DNA of 64,000 bases, taken from assembly GCA_022749755.1 (NCBI GenBank), contig CM040446.1, positions 709,339 to 773,338 of the forward strand, in the 5' to 3' direction. Position 1 is the first letter of the stretch. Each line of letters starts with the position of its first letter. A model generated the notes under the pieces. The model made no database searches, was not told where the DNA came from, and worked only from the letters and a program-made list of their open reading frames with translations. The position numbers and the translations under genes are program-made. The stretch comes from Azadirachta indica. Taxonomy: Eukaryota > Streptophyta > Magnoliopsida > Sapindales > Meliaceae. Of this stretch, positions 12,826 to 25,047 are shown piece by piece.

Positions 12826-13079
12826 TAGTCCTCTATTTTACAACCTTTGATTGGCTATTTCTTGTTTTGTTTTCTATGCTTTATAGAGGGCTAGGAACTG
12901 TATTCAGTCTAATGATGAAGCCTTTTCTTTTCGTTGTTTTCAATCATATAATTCAGCACGTCTTCGTTACCTGGCTTCTTTCTGTCCTGATTTTGTGCAT
13001 TTTGGTTTAGACTAAGAAATTCTTTCAGCTCTTTGAATTTCGTGGAAGCTTAGAAGAGCTCCGAAATCTTTGATTTTGT

Positions 13080-13674
13080 TTTCGCATCCTCCCCTTGTTG
13101 GCTGGGTAAAGGTAAATACGGATGGGTTGGCTAAAGGAAATCCAAGGTCGGCACCTGTAGAGGTTTTTTTTTTTTACTGACAGTACTTATGTGTTTTTGC
13201 GCTTGTTTTTTGTCATCAAACAAGCTTTTATGCTGAGATTATGGCTATTATTTTGGCTGTTGAACTTGTATTTGACAAAGGGTGGTTTAACCTTTGGTTG
13301 GAGAGTGATTCGATGCTTGTTATCCATTTGCTTCTCAAAGTTTCGCCATGTCCTACCCGGAAGCTTCATAAACGGTGGCTCAATTGTACATATTTGATTT
13401 CAAAAATGAATTTCAAATGCATCCATTCTTCTCGTGAGGCCAATTCCATCCTTGATACTGTAGCCGCTTTGGGTTGAGATGTGATCAACTTCAATAATGT
13501 TCTTCTTATCTTACTAAGATTGGTAGCCTTTTGTTTCACGAGGCTAATGGCTTTCCTTGTTACAGGTTTTGTTAAGTTTTTTTGTTAGTCTTCTGCCTGT
13601 TTTATAGCTTTATTAAAGAGTAAGGCTCACTTTTTGCTCTTGTAACTATTTGGGTTCTTTTTGTCTTTAAAAAA
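13080..13674 (+). mobile_element. 3' end of a LINE (RNase H domain remnant and 3' UTR)
   Basis: The stretch at about 13106 reads WVKVNTDG, the usual start of the RNase H domain at the end of plant L1-type LINE polyproteins. After a damaged part, the frame at 13241-13477 continues with AIILAVEL, the LWLESDS motif holding the second acidic residue, and a REANS-type C-terminus. It ends at a stop followed by a T-rich 3' UTR and a short A run near 13664. The copy is 5' truncated and frameshifted, as expected of dead LINE insertions. Sequence from 12826 to 13080 may be the damaged end of its reverse transcriptase region. Confidence 0.8.
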
Positions 13675-14080
13675 ACTTCCTACCGTTTATTTAAAAAATA
13701 TTATATTTGCAAACATTTTTAAAATATTTAAATATAATTAAGTTAAAAATTTTAACTAAATCTTAATAACCAAATGTTTTTAAATAAATTAAATATTATA
13801 TTTATCAATAGATCTGTTAATTTACTATTTAATATTTATATATTTCAACAACTTAATATATTGGTTTCAAATTTTTTATGGTATATATGTCAATATACTA
13901 GTTTTAAATTTTTTATTTTATAAGGACAAACAAATTAATATTTATATTAAAAAAGTTAAGATAAAAAATAAATATATCAATCAAATTTAAATTTTAGTGA
14001 AATTCAGATCTGAATTATATTTAAAGTTCAAACAAAAAACACAAGCTCTACCTAAATCTTAAATTACATTTCCTTAATCC
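13675..14080. other. Very AT-rich spacer
   Basis: Low-complexity A/T sequence between the LINE end and the MuDR remnant, with no gene signal. Confidence 0.6.
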
Positions 14081-15140
14081 ATAGTTGTCTCTACTCTACC
14101 TAAGTCTTAAACTACGTTTCCTCACAAGTTACCCTAATTTTCTCATTCTTTAATCTTTGAATCTAAACCCATTTCTAATTGCAAACACTTAAAGAACCTT
14201 CCTGAAATCATAGACTTCGAAGAAAGTATGACCCCTTTGCAACTCTATCTTCTTGTTTACATCCATACTATATTCGAAACCTCAGGTGTTCGTTTCATAC
14301 CTAGTTGTTGCATTAGAGCTGTCAAAGTCATTGTCATATGAGATATCACTATCATTTCCAGACTTGTAGTCTTCTACAGCTAAATCACCATCATCATCTC
14401 CATAAGCAACAAGGTAATCTTCATTGTCCAATGCATATAACCCATTATTTGCTACTTGTTCTACCTCTTCATTGGTCAATTAAGCAGATGCTCTTCACTT
14501 GTAGGAGTAACATTGAAGTCCAGTTTACTTGCAGTGTTTTCTACATTGGTTATTATAGCTGTGTAAAAGGTAGGTGCATCATCTGATTCCATATCATCAA
14601 ACCATGGCATACATCTATACAACTCATATTGCTTAACCCCTAAGATGCTATCAATTTTAGTAAGTTTGGCAGTAGTGTTTGGCTCTATCCTTTCAGCAGT
14701 ACAATCATCAAGCTCATTGTCATTATATACTTCATCAAGTGCAAAATCATTAAGGATGGTTAGCTCTGATACTGTCTAGAATCAACAACTTCTTCTGTTC
14801 AGTTGTTTGGTTGGATGGCTACAAGCTGTATTCTGTTATACCCCTTTTTGACCAACTCCTCAAATGCAGCAAGCAAATCAACATCACTCGTTGAAATCAG
14901 CAACCAAATCCTTTTTGACCAAGGATACTCTACTTCGAAAGTGACACATCCACACTCGTTGCAATGTTTATCAGACCCCAATACGCAGACGATATGATCC
15001 CATAATTGCAAAAGAGTATATGCATTTGGATAAACTCTTGCAATCTCGTGAACTCGGTTCATAATTTTGCAAAATAAATTGAACTCTTCATACTGCAAAT
15101 AATAAAAAACATCAGCTACTATGAGTACATCAACTGACAA
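14080..15140 (-). pseudogene. MuDR-type (MULE) transposase, N-terminal remnant
   Basis: Reading downwards on the minus strand, 15140-14799 gives a 113-residue N-terminal piece that ends at a stop. Another piece (14780-14480) has acidic linker character. The part at 14244-14115 matches the MuDR DNA-binding N-terminal domain: pieces such as GHTFFEVYDFRKVL, VFAIRNGFRFK and, after a one-base frame change, RLKNEKIRVTCEE. A stop replaces a codon between the first two pieces. Several stops and at least one frameshift make this a dead copy. The catalytic DDE part and the zinc knuckle are absent, since AT-rich spacer follows. The MULE assignment of the first 113 residues rests on their position and frame continuity. 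Confidence 0.7.
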
Positions 15141-15229
15141 CAGAAATGCAACATAAATGTGCTTCGTATGCTAACTAATTGGGAATACATGCACTCAAGC
15201 TTTTTCATCATGCCAACAAATTTTGCAAA

Positions 15230-16030
15230 CACTGAAGCCTGTTCATGTATTAGATATACAAAAAACCCACTTCTAATTATGCTCAAAACCAGTTATTTAT
15301 ACATTCGCAAACCCATTGGCGTGAAAATGCTACAAGATCCAAACAAACACAAATTAATTGAAGCATACTGACTCTCGTGTGCTCGATTTTATTCCCAAAA
15401 CTGATACTTATACATGTAATATATACTTGCAAAACCCATTCAAACTTTGTTCTTAACAGGATCGGAACAACAACAATTTAATTGGAGTATATAACAGCTT
15501 GTTAATAACAACAGGGCTGTTAATATTATGCCCAAAACTGATACCTATACATGTAATATATACTTGCAAAACCCATTCAAACTTTGTTCTTAAGAAGATC
15601 GGAAAACAACAATTTAATTGAGGTATATAACAGCTTGTTAATGACAACAGGGCTGTTAATATTATGCCCAAAACTGATACTTATACATGTAATATAAACT
15701 TGTAAAAGTTATTCCAACTTTGTTCCTAACAAGATGGAAACAAAAACAATTTAACTGAAGCATATAACAAGGTTGTTAATAACAACTGGGCTTAATATTA
15801 TGCCAAAAACTGATACATATGATATACTTGCAAAAACCCATTCAAATTTTGTTCCTAAAAAGATCGAAACAAAGGCAATTTAATTGAAGCATACAGCAGG
15901 GCTATTAATATTATGCCGAAGACCCAGTCAAACATAAAATCTAACAAGATCAAAGCAAACAAAATTAACCAAACTATATAACAGGGTTGTTTACTACCAA
16001 AACTTATGCTTACACCTGTAACCATGGCCA
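15230..16030. repeat. Degenerate tandem repeat, period about 136 bp, about six copies
   Basis: A unit marked by CCCAAAACTGATAC, then ATGTAATATA, CTTGCAAAACCCATTCAAAC, TTTGTTC and AATTTAATTGAAG, recurs at about 15394, 15531, 15667, 15803 and 15916, with a more diverged copy before the first. The spacing is 137, 136, 136 and about 113. The central copies are the most alike. It directly precedes (on the minus strand) the MuDR remnant, so it may be subterminal sequence of that element. Confidence 0.85.
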
Positions 16031-16740
16031 TCATCACCAATCAAACATGCTACAAGTTCGAACAAAAAACCCAACGCAAGCGCACAACAGAAAATGCTCA
16101 GGGCAAAAACAAAGCTCGTAGAGATAACATATATCTGCAATAACCTACCTAAACATGAAAGTTTAACAAATCAAACAAAACCAACAGGCGCAGCATACAA
16201 AATAACATGTTTATGCCCAAAACTCAAGCCCTTTCACTGAATCGATGCTTACGCCAAATAGATTGAGAACGTCAAAATAATTAACATATCAGTATATTTA
16301 TGCATATCACAAGTCAACAACCCAATATATCATCGATATAGCCATAAAATCAAGCTTCAAAAGGTACGGGTTGGAACGCTTACTAGACTTAATCGCTTCA
16401 ATCTTAGGTAAACAATTATCCTTGCTTGATTGAACTCAAACCCAGCTAGGTAAACAATTATCCTTGAAAGAATCGACTCAAACCCTACATTACAACGAGT
16501 TTCTCTCACCACATATATACTATCTAGGTGTTAAATTGGCTCGAAAATGCAGTCGATTTCCCTCCATCGATCGATCGTTGCCACCATCAAGCAAGAAATC
16601 ATCTTGATTTGACAGCATATTGTGTAGTTCTCTTACATTTTGTGGGTTTTTTTGGATTTCAAACAAACATAGACTTGCATAACTGTGTCTTACTCTCTCG
16701 CTGACAATGTTCAAGAAACCAAAAAGAGGAAAGATGTCTA
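16031..16740 (-). other. Non-coding stretch upstream of the MuDR remnant
   Basis: It holds a 64-codon minus-strand frame (16520-16714) with no recognisable domain. It may be the first exon or leader of the MULE, but I cannot show this. Confidence 0.3.
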
Positions 16741-17889
16741 ATGATTATACAGTAATACCCTCAAACCTAACCGCAATTTAACAGACTTGGATGGCTTTAG
16801 ACGAAGTATTTGTTCTATTCCCCAAACTTTTTCTCAAGTTATTAAAAGGTTAACCGTCGGGAGAGGAATACATCAAATCTCCTTAAAAAAAAAAAAAAAA
16901 AAAAAGTAAAAGAAATATCATAAAGAAGTGAAAAAAATAAGAGAAAAATTTACGAATTACAAAGTCAAGAAGTTAAAAAAGAAAGGATCTAGCCCTTAAG
17001 ATTATACAGTTTTTGACATCTTTTATTAATTTTTGGATTAAGAGTGGATAGAATGTGGAAATTGAATATAATAAAATAAAAATAAATATTTTATATTTTA
17101 TATTTATTAATTATAATTTTTTATATTTTATATTTTTTTTTTTTTTTCTCTTTCTTATTTTGTAAAATCTTTGAACTATTTTTTCTCCTTTTTATTATAT
17201 TTTCTCTCCTCAAACATTCTTAAATTTTAATAATTATTTATATGTTAAAAAATTGAAAAATTTATTATCAAAATATTGAAAAAAAAAAAATAGCTATTAA
17301 TTTTGATCAACTAAATAATCTAGTAACAACAAAAATAAATCGTAAATTTATTTGTAAATATATTATAATTTGAAATTACATATTATTTCCTTAACAACAA
17401 TAGTAATATGGTAATAGAATTCTTCCATTTTTTTTGTACTAATTAAATGCACAAAAATAAATTTATATATTAAATTCAAACATTAAAAGCCAAAAGTTTA
17501 GGTATGAAGGGTTTCAAATTTTAGAACCAAGCTTTATATGTATTCTCGCGAATTAAATAATTCTTTTGAAAGATTTATCAATTATGATAATTTTTAAAGT
17601 TTTAAATTATGACTAATTTAGTTGTGACTTTTATGGTACCTCCCATAATTCATCCTATAAAGTTTGAGAAGATTTTACCCTAATTATTTTTAAAAATGGT
17701 GAAAATATGTTTGATATAATGTATGAGAATAATAAAATAAAAATGTGTTTGACTAAAATTGCATAAAAAAATAGTTTTTTTATTACAATTGTAGTAATAT
17801 ATAATAAATAATGGTGATAAAAAATAATAACAAAGTTCTTTTACATAACCAAACGTGTTTATTGTGAAGAATCAAATCATACTCCTAAA
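16741..17889. other. AT-rich intergenic DNA with a 21-base poly-A run
   Basis: There is no gene. A21 at 16885-16905 could be the tail of a decayed retroelement, but no target duplication was found. T-rich and A-rich runs also occur near 17130 and 17280. Confidence 0.6.
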
Positions 17890-17996
17890 TTAGCAATCCA
17901 TTCTAATTCTATAAAAATTAATAACGCCTAAAAACAAAACTAACAAAGATAGAATTAATGTGCTCTAGTTAGGCCTTGGATGAAATTGGAGCTTGT

Positions 17997-18650
17997 TCAA
18001 ACTGCCTTGGGTGCTGGTGTAGACTCGACAACCCTAGCACAAGTGCTTTTCAACAATGGGGGAAAGAAGGGATTAAATGGGAACATCTTGGGCCAACAAT
18101 TATCATTGATTTCAGTGACAACCTTGCAGCAAGCAGGACCAATACTACTGAAAATTTGGGCACTGGTGAGTGCTCTGTAAATCTCTAAAGCACACCCTTC
18201 TGTGTTTGTAATAGATTTCCAGCATTCTGTAATCTCAGTCTCATTTAACAGTAATGGCAAGGGCACCTTGCCGGCGGCATTTGTTGCAGCTGCTGCTTGA
18301 GGTGAAGGTGCAGAACAGAAATTCTTCAGCAATGGAGGAAAAAATGGATTTAATGGGAACATCTTAGGCCAACAACTGTCATTGACTTGATTAATGGCAC
18401 TGCAACAGAAAGGACCAATCTTTCCAATTTGGCAATGGGAAAGTGAGTCGTGAATCTCCCTGAAACAACCTGGAATGCTTCTTAGGGATTCCCAGCATTT
18501 TTCAGCGCCTTCTATAGGTGGCAATAAGCCTGGAATTTGGATGAATGGCCGTGCTGGCTTGAAATGCGCTAGTCCTGTTGAGACCAATATTGCTATGCAA
18601 GCCACAACCAACATCATAGAACCTGTATTTGATGATGATATTTTTGCCAT
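17997..18650 (-). CDS. Two-domain prolamin-like (EC1/ECA1-type) secreted protein, copy 3
   Basis: An intact 217-residue intronless gene, the same length as copy 2 and with no indel. It has a signal peptide (1-28) and two six-cysteine prolamin-like domains. Its cysteines differ from copy 2: residue 163 is serine, while residue 73 in domain 1, glycine in copy 2, is cysteine. The conserved cysteines and the CWPKMFP/NPFFPPLLK segments are kept in both domains, which suggests selection on the fold. Flanking similarity to the other copies covers about 17890-20045. The substitutions and upstream indels are more numerous than between copies 1 and 2, so this copy separated earlier. Function unknown beyond the family; expected to be secreted. 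Confidence 0.88.
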   Translation of the reverse strand: MAKISSSNTGSMMLVVACIAILVSTGLAHFKPARPFIQIPGLLPPIEGAEKCWESLRSIPGCFREIHDSLSHCQIGKIGPFCCSAINQVNDSCWPKMFPLNPFFPPLLKNFCSAPSPQAAAATNAAGKVPLPLLLNETEITECWKSITNTEGCALEIYRALTSAQIFSSIGPACCKVVTEINDNCWPKMFPFNPFFPPLLKSTCARVVESTPAPKAV

Positions 18651-20045
18651 TAGAAAAGTATTTTGCTGCAGGTATTGTGTGTGAACTAGAGGGATGTGTT
18701 TACTTTGTGATTCTGAAGACGAAATTTGTTCGGAATTTATAGAACGTCGGATGGAGTTACTTGTCTTGAAATATTTATTATAATAAATTAAGATAGCAGC
18801 TCTAATAACATTACTTTATTTTAAAATCCCTTCTATTAAATAGTTAAAATGGCATCTCTTGCAATAAAGTAATAAACATTCATGAATAAACTTTGTTTTC
18901 CTTCATTTTGCGCGAAAGGCTAGACTAGTCTTTAAAGATGAATTAATAAATAAATGCTGACACTTTTGGGCAGCATGCAACTGAAAACTTAACTTTTTTT
19001 TTTGTTTCTTCGGTATAAGAATATATACAATTAGATTTCAAAGAGGGTTTTGTAAAACAACCTGAAGTTCATTTCAGCTCAGTTTAATATAATGTATATT
19101 AATTTTTAACGAACTCACTATTTCTTTAAAATCTATTAAATTTGAAGAGGAATAGGTTATGAAATATCTCTGCACATTGGTTTAAAATTGATATATGTAG
19201 TTTTGAAGTTGTAATTGTTGTTTTAAAAAAAAAACACTAAATGTCAAATATTATTAATAAAGTGAATTTTATTAAAAATTAGTATTATTGAACACTTTTT
19301 TAACTTTAATTTTAAACTTGAATAAAATTCAACAATAAATATATCCTAAGATGAGTAATAAATTGATATATTTAATTTTAAAAATGTTATTTTAAGCAAA
19401 CAATTAAATATTTAAGGCATGAAAGGAATAACATAGAACAGAATAATCAACATTATTACCAGTTTGACGTCATGAAAGTAGGTATCTTTAAAATTTGTTG
19501 GCAGCTAGTTTCCCAATCTATTGTATGAACAGGTTTGCAAATCAACATTTGAATATTTAAATATTGTTCGGATCTTAATTTAGATGGTATGAGATATGTT
19601 TAACACTCTTTGATTATCTTCAATTTTAGTAAGCCAAAGTTTGACGTATGTTTCTCACCTATCTAAACCCTTAAAAAAATCTTTGAATATTTAATTTGAC
19701 AGTGATCAGTTTTCTAATCTTTTAAGATATGTGAATTGATAATATGAATGCATGTTTAAATAACTCCCAAGGTCTAATATTAATAATTTTTATTGTTTTG
19801 AAAGCATTCAATTTCATTTAATGTTTTCAGTATTAGAAAGAGTTTTGCTTAACGTATCCTTAACATAAAACCTAACTCCATTTTCAATGCTTACTTCTAT
19901 ATTATATTTAAAGAAAACATTTGTATAAAAGGAACATTTCTAATTTTTTTCTATTTCAATACAATAACAAAATATTTTAAATTATATATGCCACTAAAAT
20001 AATACAATAATTGCCTCTCTAATTTATAATTTAAAATTCCTTGAG
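18651..20045. repeat. Upstream flank of copy 3, diverged homologue of the direct repeat
   Basis: This stretch aligns with 563-1960 and 6185-7550 with many substitutions and several deletions. Recognisable similarity stops near 20045, much earlier than for copies 1 and 2. No gene is visible. Confidence 0.8.
18734..18741 (-). promoter_or_regulatory. TATA box of prolamin-like copy 3
   Basis: TATAAATT on the minus strand about 84 bases before the ATG, in the same context as in the other two copies. Confidence 0.6.
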
Positions 20046-23000
20046 GAAAAAAACTTATATTTTAAAATAAATATAAATTCGACGTAGTGCTAGAGATTTG
20101 ACCTCGTGATCTCTTGTTTAAATCTCCAAAAACTTTAAGTTAATGAGAAATTAAGATTTATAGGAACTTATTTTTTTAAAATACTTTTAATATATATTAA
20201 CCAATAAATTGATACTTTTATCAAATTTGTATGGAGTCCAATATCAATAAATTATCATAAAATCATTTTTTTCAAGTATCATAAACAAATTAATAAGCCT
20301 AAAATTTGTAAAATCCAAATTTTATTTTATTTTATTTTTTGTAAAGAGAAATCGTTAAAATGGAGACAAGGCTGGAATGAGAAATCTTGGTCCAAATATA
20401 GAAAAGAACTAACTATGGGTATTCGTGATCTATTGCCATCCCTACTACTAGTATATATGAATAGTGGAGATTAATTGTTAAAATTAGAAAAATTATATCC
20501 AAAATTTTTATTTCACTAAAGTTCTAGAACAAAAATATTAATAGTATATCTAATCAAACTAATGGAAGTTCGACTTTCAATAAGTCAACGAATATTTATG
20601 TAATTCTTGAAACTCCAAACTATATATATTCACCTCCCCAAAATTTAGGTTTTTTGCACTTTTCCCAAATCTCAGTGGTATATATTAATTTTTCTGTAGG
20701 AATATCTTTATAAAACTTCTATTATAATAACCATTTAGTAAACAGAAGATAAATAAAAAAATTAACATAATATTTTGATTTTTAAAGAACAAACTTTAAT
20801 TAGCAAATCAACTAACATACATCATTTTTCTTTTTCGATGCTTTGGAGTAAAAGGTAAAGTATATAATTAAGTTATTAATTGATTATTGAATTTTACAGT
20901 TTGTGTAGTCATATCATGCAAACACAAGTAAAGAACAAGTCACGTAAAGATTTAGAGAAAAGGGTGAAGTAAACATTTCAGATTGAAGAAGATAAAGGTA
21001 AAGTAATCACTCCAAATTAAAATTTCATGGAAGGATGTAGCAATAAATTGACTTGACTATTCGATCATTCACAAAATAAGATATTGATACGACTCTTATG
21101 AAATAATTTAGATTATTTCAGTACCTTTTTCTAGTTAGGAAGGAAATAAGCTTATTATCATTGAATACTTATATACATATATATATATATTTTTTAATTG
21201 TTTATCTGTGTTGAACAATACTAATATTCAGTGGATCTATTTACACCATAAAATTTACTTTGACAATTTATTTGTTTATTTATGTTGAATAATGTGAATG
21301 TGAATAAAATGAATATTGTTTAGTTGTTTAGTTGTGTTGATTCTGCCATACTTTTACAAGGTTTATTTCCCAAAAGAAATAAAAAAAAAAAAAAAAAAAA
21401 GCCAACACCCTTGTTGTTGTCGCCCAACCTTTGTATTCACTTTGGGTAAACGTGGTAAGCATTGTATCTCCTAAGAAAAGGGGTGAGGTTATTTGCCCCA
21501 TAAATAGTACTTTGAATACTTGTATTGAAATAACATTTCATATTAGACAAACAATTAACCTTATGTGTGATATTAGCTAATTTAATAAAATTAATAAACC
21601 AACTATTATTATATCTTATACTGTATTATATGTTAAAATTTATGATTTTATTATTTAAGAAAATAAATAATGAATAAATAAATAAATTTTTATTTTTCTT
21701 CTCTCCATCAACTATAGCAAATATAGAATAATGTTTGATAGAACTAAAATCGGGAAAACTCACATTTCACATGGCTCAAATGCTTATTTCTTTTCTTCCT
21801 TTTTTTTTTTTTTTTTGAAAATTGAAGCTAAACAATTCTTTTATTACTCCTAATATTGTTATGTTTAATGGTGATTTGAAATTAAGAGGGACACTTTTGA
21901 TAACTTACAACTCAAGTTATATGTAAAGATTGTTAATATATGTAGAGACAAATATAAAAAAATAACTCTTAAAATTAATCAGTGCAAATTCAATTTTACA
22001 GTTTGTGTACTTAAGTCACACAAACACAACCAAATAACAAGTTTTTTAAAGATTTAGAGAAATGAGTGAACTAACAATTTCAAATTGAATAAGATAAAGG
22101 CAAAGTGATCAATCCAAAAATTGAATTCTCATTGAGCATCTGGCAATAAATTAAGTTCATTATTCAATCATTCACAAAAAAACACACATTAATAGAATAA
22201 ATAATGTTTAATTATCAGAACCATAAATTTTCAGAGAATAAAAATAACCAGTTGATATTAAACAAAATGAACAATTTATAGGCAATTATTTAATTTATTT
22301 TAATATAGTAATATAAAATTAAGAAAGACAAAAAGGAACTCCAAAATATTTTTTTTTTCACTATTTTGGTTCCTCGTTTACCCAAAAAACAAAAAAGTTT
22401 TTCTGCAAAATTGATAAGAAATATAAAATTTTAAAATTCTTTAATATATTTTCTGTACTATTTTTGGTCAATTTTATTAAGAATTGGAGCTATAATTTAT
22501 GAAAATGTTTAATTATTTTAAACTAATACTTATTTATAAATTAAAATGATTCAAAATAAGTAATGAAAATATTTATTTTTTTATTTTTATAAATTAGTGA
22601 AAAAATTTGGAGAACATGTATAAATCAAATTTGATATTTTATTCTAACATAATTATTATAAGTTGTAATATTAAATAAATTGTATCCACGAAAGTCATGA
22701 TTATTTTCAGTTATTTAATTTTTATTAAATATTAGAAATCCATTGTTTATTTTTAGTAATTTTTTGTCAAAATAAGTGAATTGGTAATTTGATGTACAAA
22801 AAATTTCTTTGTATGATTATTATTGTTGAGAAGAAATGAATAACTGATTTATATTATAAGATTTGACCAAAATTGAGAATTGTGGGTAATTGATGTTAAT
22901 GAAAAATTGAGAATTATAGGGATTGATTTTTTTGAAAAACTTTAAATATCTATCTATTTAAACCAATAAATTTGGTATTTTTCTATAAAATTTCTAGTGA

Positions 23001-24914
23001 GTTCAATACTACTAATTTCTTATAAAATTATTGTTTAAATTATTCTAAAGCATGAGTTTAAAACGGTACATCTATCCCAACCTTCTTAAGAATGACGGCA
23101 TTTGTAATTTTTCCAAATTTTAGGGTCGATGATAAATTATTCTAAAATATCTTTATATAACTTCTATTAAGATCATGTTTTTATTTTTAAAAAAAGACTT
23201 AAATTGGCAATCGGCTAACAAATGTGATTGTTCTTTCTGGTTCTTTTCTTAATTTCTAGTAAAAAATTTGCCTTTAGATAATCAAATTAAATTACTAAAG
23301 TAGGGCTTACTACTTGTGTAGTCAAGTCACACAAACAAAAGTAAAAACCAAGTTATGTAAAGTTTTAAAACAAAGGTAAATGTAAATATATAATTCATGG
23401 TTTAATTTTACAGTCTCAATAGCAAAATCACAAACACAAGTAAATAATAAGGCATGAAAAGATTTAGAGAAAAAGTTGAAGTAATCATTTTATAATGAAC
23501 AAGATAAAGGTAAAGTAATCACTCCAAATTAAATTTTCATTGAAGCATTTTGAAATAAATTAATTTGACTATTTAATAAATCACAAAACATGATAATGAT
23601 AAGATTCTCCTTTTGAATAATTCACTATCTTTTACTAATTAGGAAGGAAAGAAGCTTCCTTACCTAGTTAGGAAGAAAAGAAGCTTATTATTGTTGAATA
23701 ATTATTTATATAAGATTTACTTTGAATACTCATATTTCAATTAAAAAATGTATTACAAAAATACCAATTCTGTAATGTATTATATATATTAAGGAAATTT
23801 ATTTTTTTATAAGGAAAATTACTTTTTAATGCCTATTTCTGCATAATAAATAGTAACATGCGAAATTTTATAATTACTACATGATTTTAGATCCCAAATC
23901 TATCCATAGGCTATAAAAAAACTATAATATCATGGATTTAAAACTTCAGACATTTATAGAAAACATTATATTACATAAAAATGTACAACTTTCCTTCCTT
24001 AAAGATTAATATTTTTATTTTTAATTAATTTTAAATTTTTTATTTTAAAAAGAAAAAGTATATCACATAGAAAATTGGCAGTTTGACTATGACTTTTACG
24101 AATAATATGACATAAAATTAAACAAAATAAAATAATTATGTATACGTATATAATTTAATTATTTATTTGTATTGAATAATATGAATATTAGTGGATCTAT
24201 TTGCACCTTAAAATTTACTTGAATGCTCGTACTTTTAAAAAAAATTCTATCACAAAAATATCATTGCGTAATTTATCATATTAAAGACAATTAATTTTTT
24301 GCACCTATTTCTCCACAGTAAATAATAATATGCAAATTCTATCACTATTACGTGATTTTAAATCCTAAGATCTGTCCATACGTTATAGAAAACTGTAATA
24401 TCACGAATTAAAATAATTTTAAATGCCTACAAAACATTATATACTTAATTTTTTATTTTAATTAATTTTATAATTTTTATTTTGAAAATAAAAATTATTG
24501 GCGTTTGACGAATAGTTTTATTAGTGAATAGAAAAAGTTAAGATAAATAATAAAAATATTTTAATTAAGGTCATTTAGATGCATATAAAGGTATATAGGA
24601 TAAATTTTAATTTTTAAGTTTTTTGTTAAGTGGTTGAGGAGTAAAAGAGTACTCAAAATAGATTTTAGCGTGCAAATAGTTAAACCAACTAATCATAAAG
24701 GTTTATTTATAAAATTGGTAGATTGACTATGAAATTCAGTAATAACATAACCAATAATTTTTTATTTAATAGAAAAATTAATTTGTACGATTATCATGGC
24801 TGGAAATATGTGAGCAACATATTTATATGATAAGATTTGATGAGAATTGAGAATTGTGCATACTTTATGTTAATGAGAAACTAATAATTGTAGGAACTTA
24901 TTTTTCTTAAATAC

Positions 24915-25047
24915 ATTTTTTTAATCTTAAAAAAAAATTTGGCGGCAAGTAACCTAACCCACAAAACACGAAACTTTTACCTCTTAAAAGATGGGTTGAA
25001 AGCATTAGGCATACTCCAAACCACTTCAGCTACGCCCAAACGGCATG
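24915..25047 (-). mobile_element. SINE-like insertion (133 bp), left-arm copy
   Basis: An insert bounded by near-identical repeats, TTTTTCTTAAATAC at 24901-24914 and GTTTCTTAAATATT at 25047-25060, with a T-rich (A-rich on the minus strand) end. It is the reverse complement of the insert at 35418-35549, at the equivalent place of the other arm. Short length, target duplication and A-rich 3' end fit a SINE. Its tRNA-like promoter boxes are only weakly recognisable. Confidence 0.55.

Noticed and set aside
20060..20140. tRNA-like B-box words on the minus strand (possible SINE or tRNA)
   Set aside because: Only one box-like word was found, with no cloverleaf, A-rich tail or target duplication.
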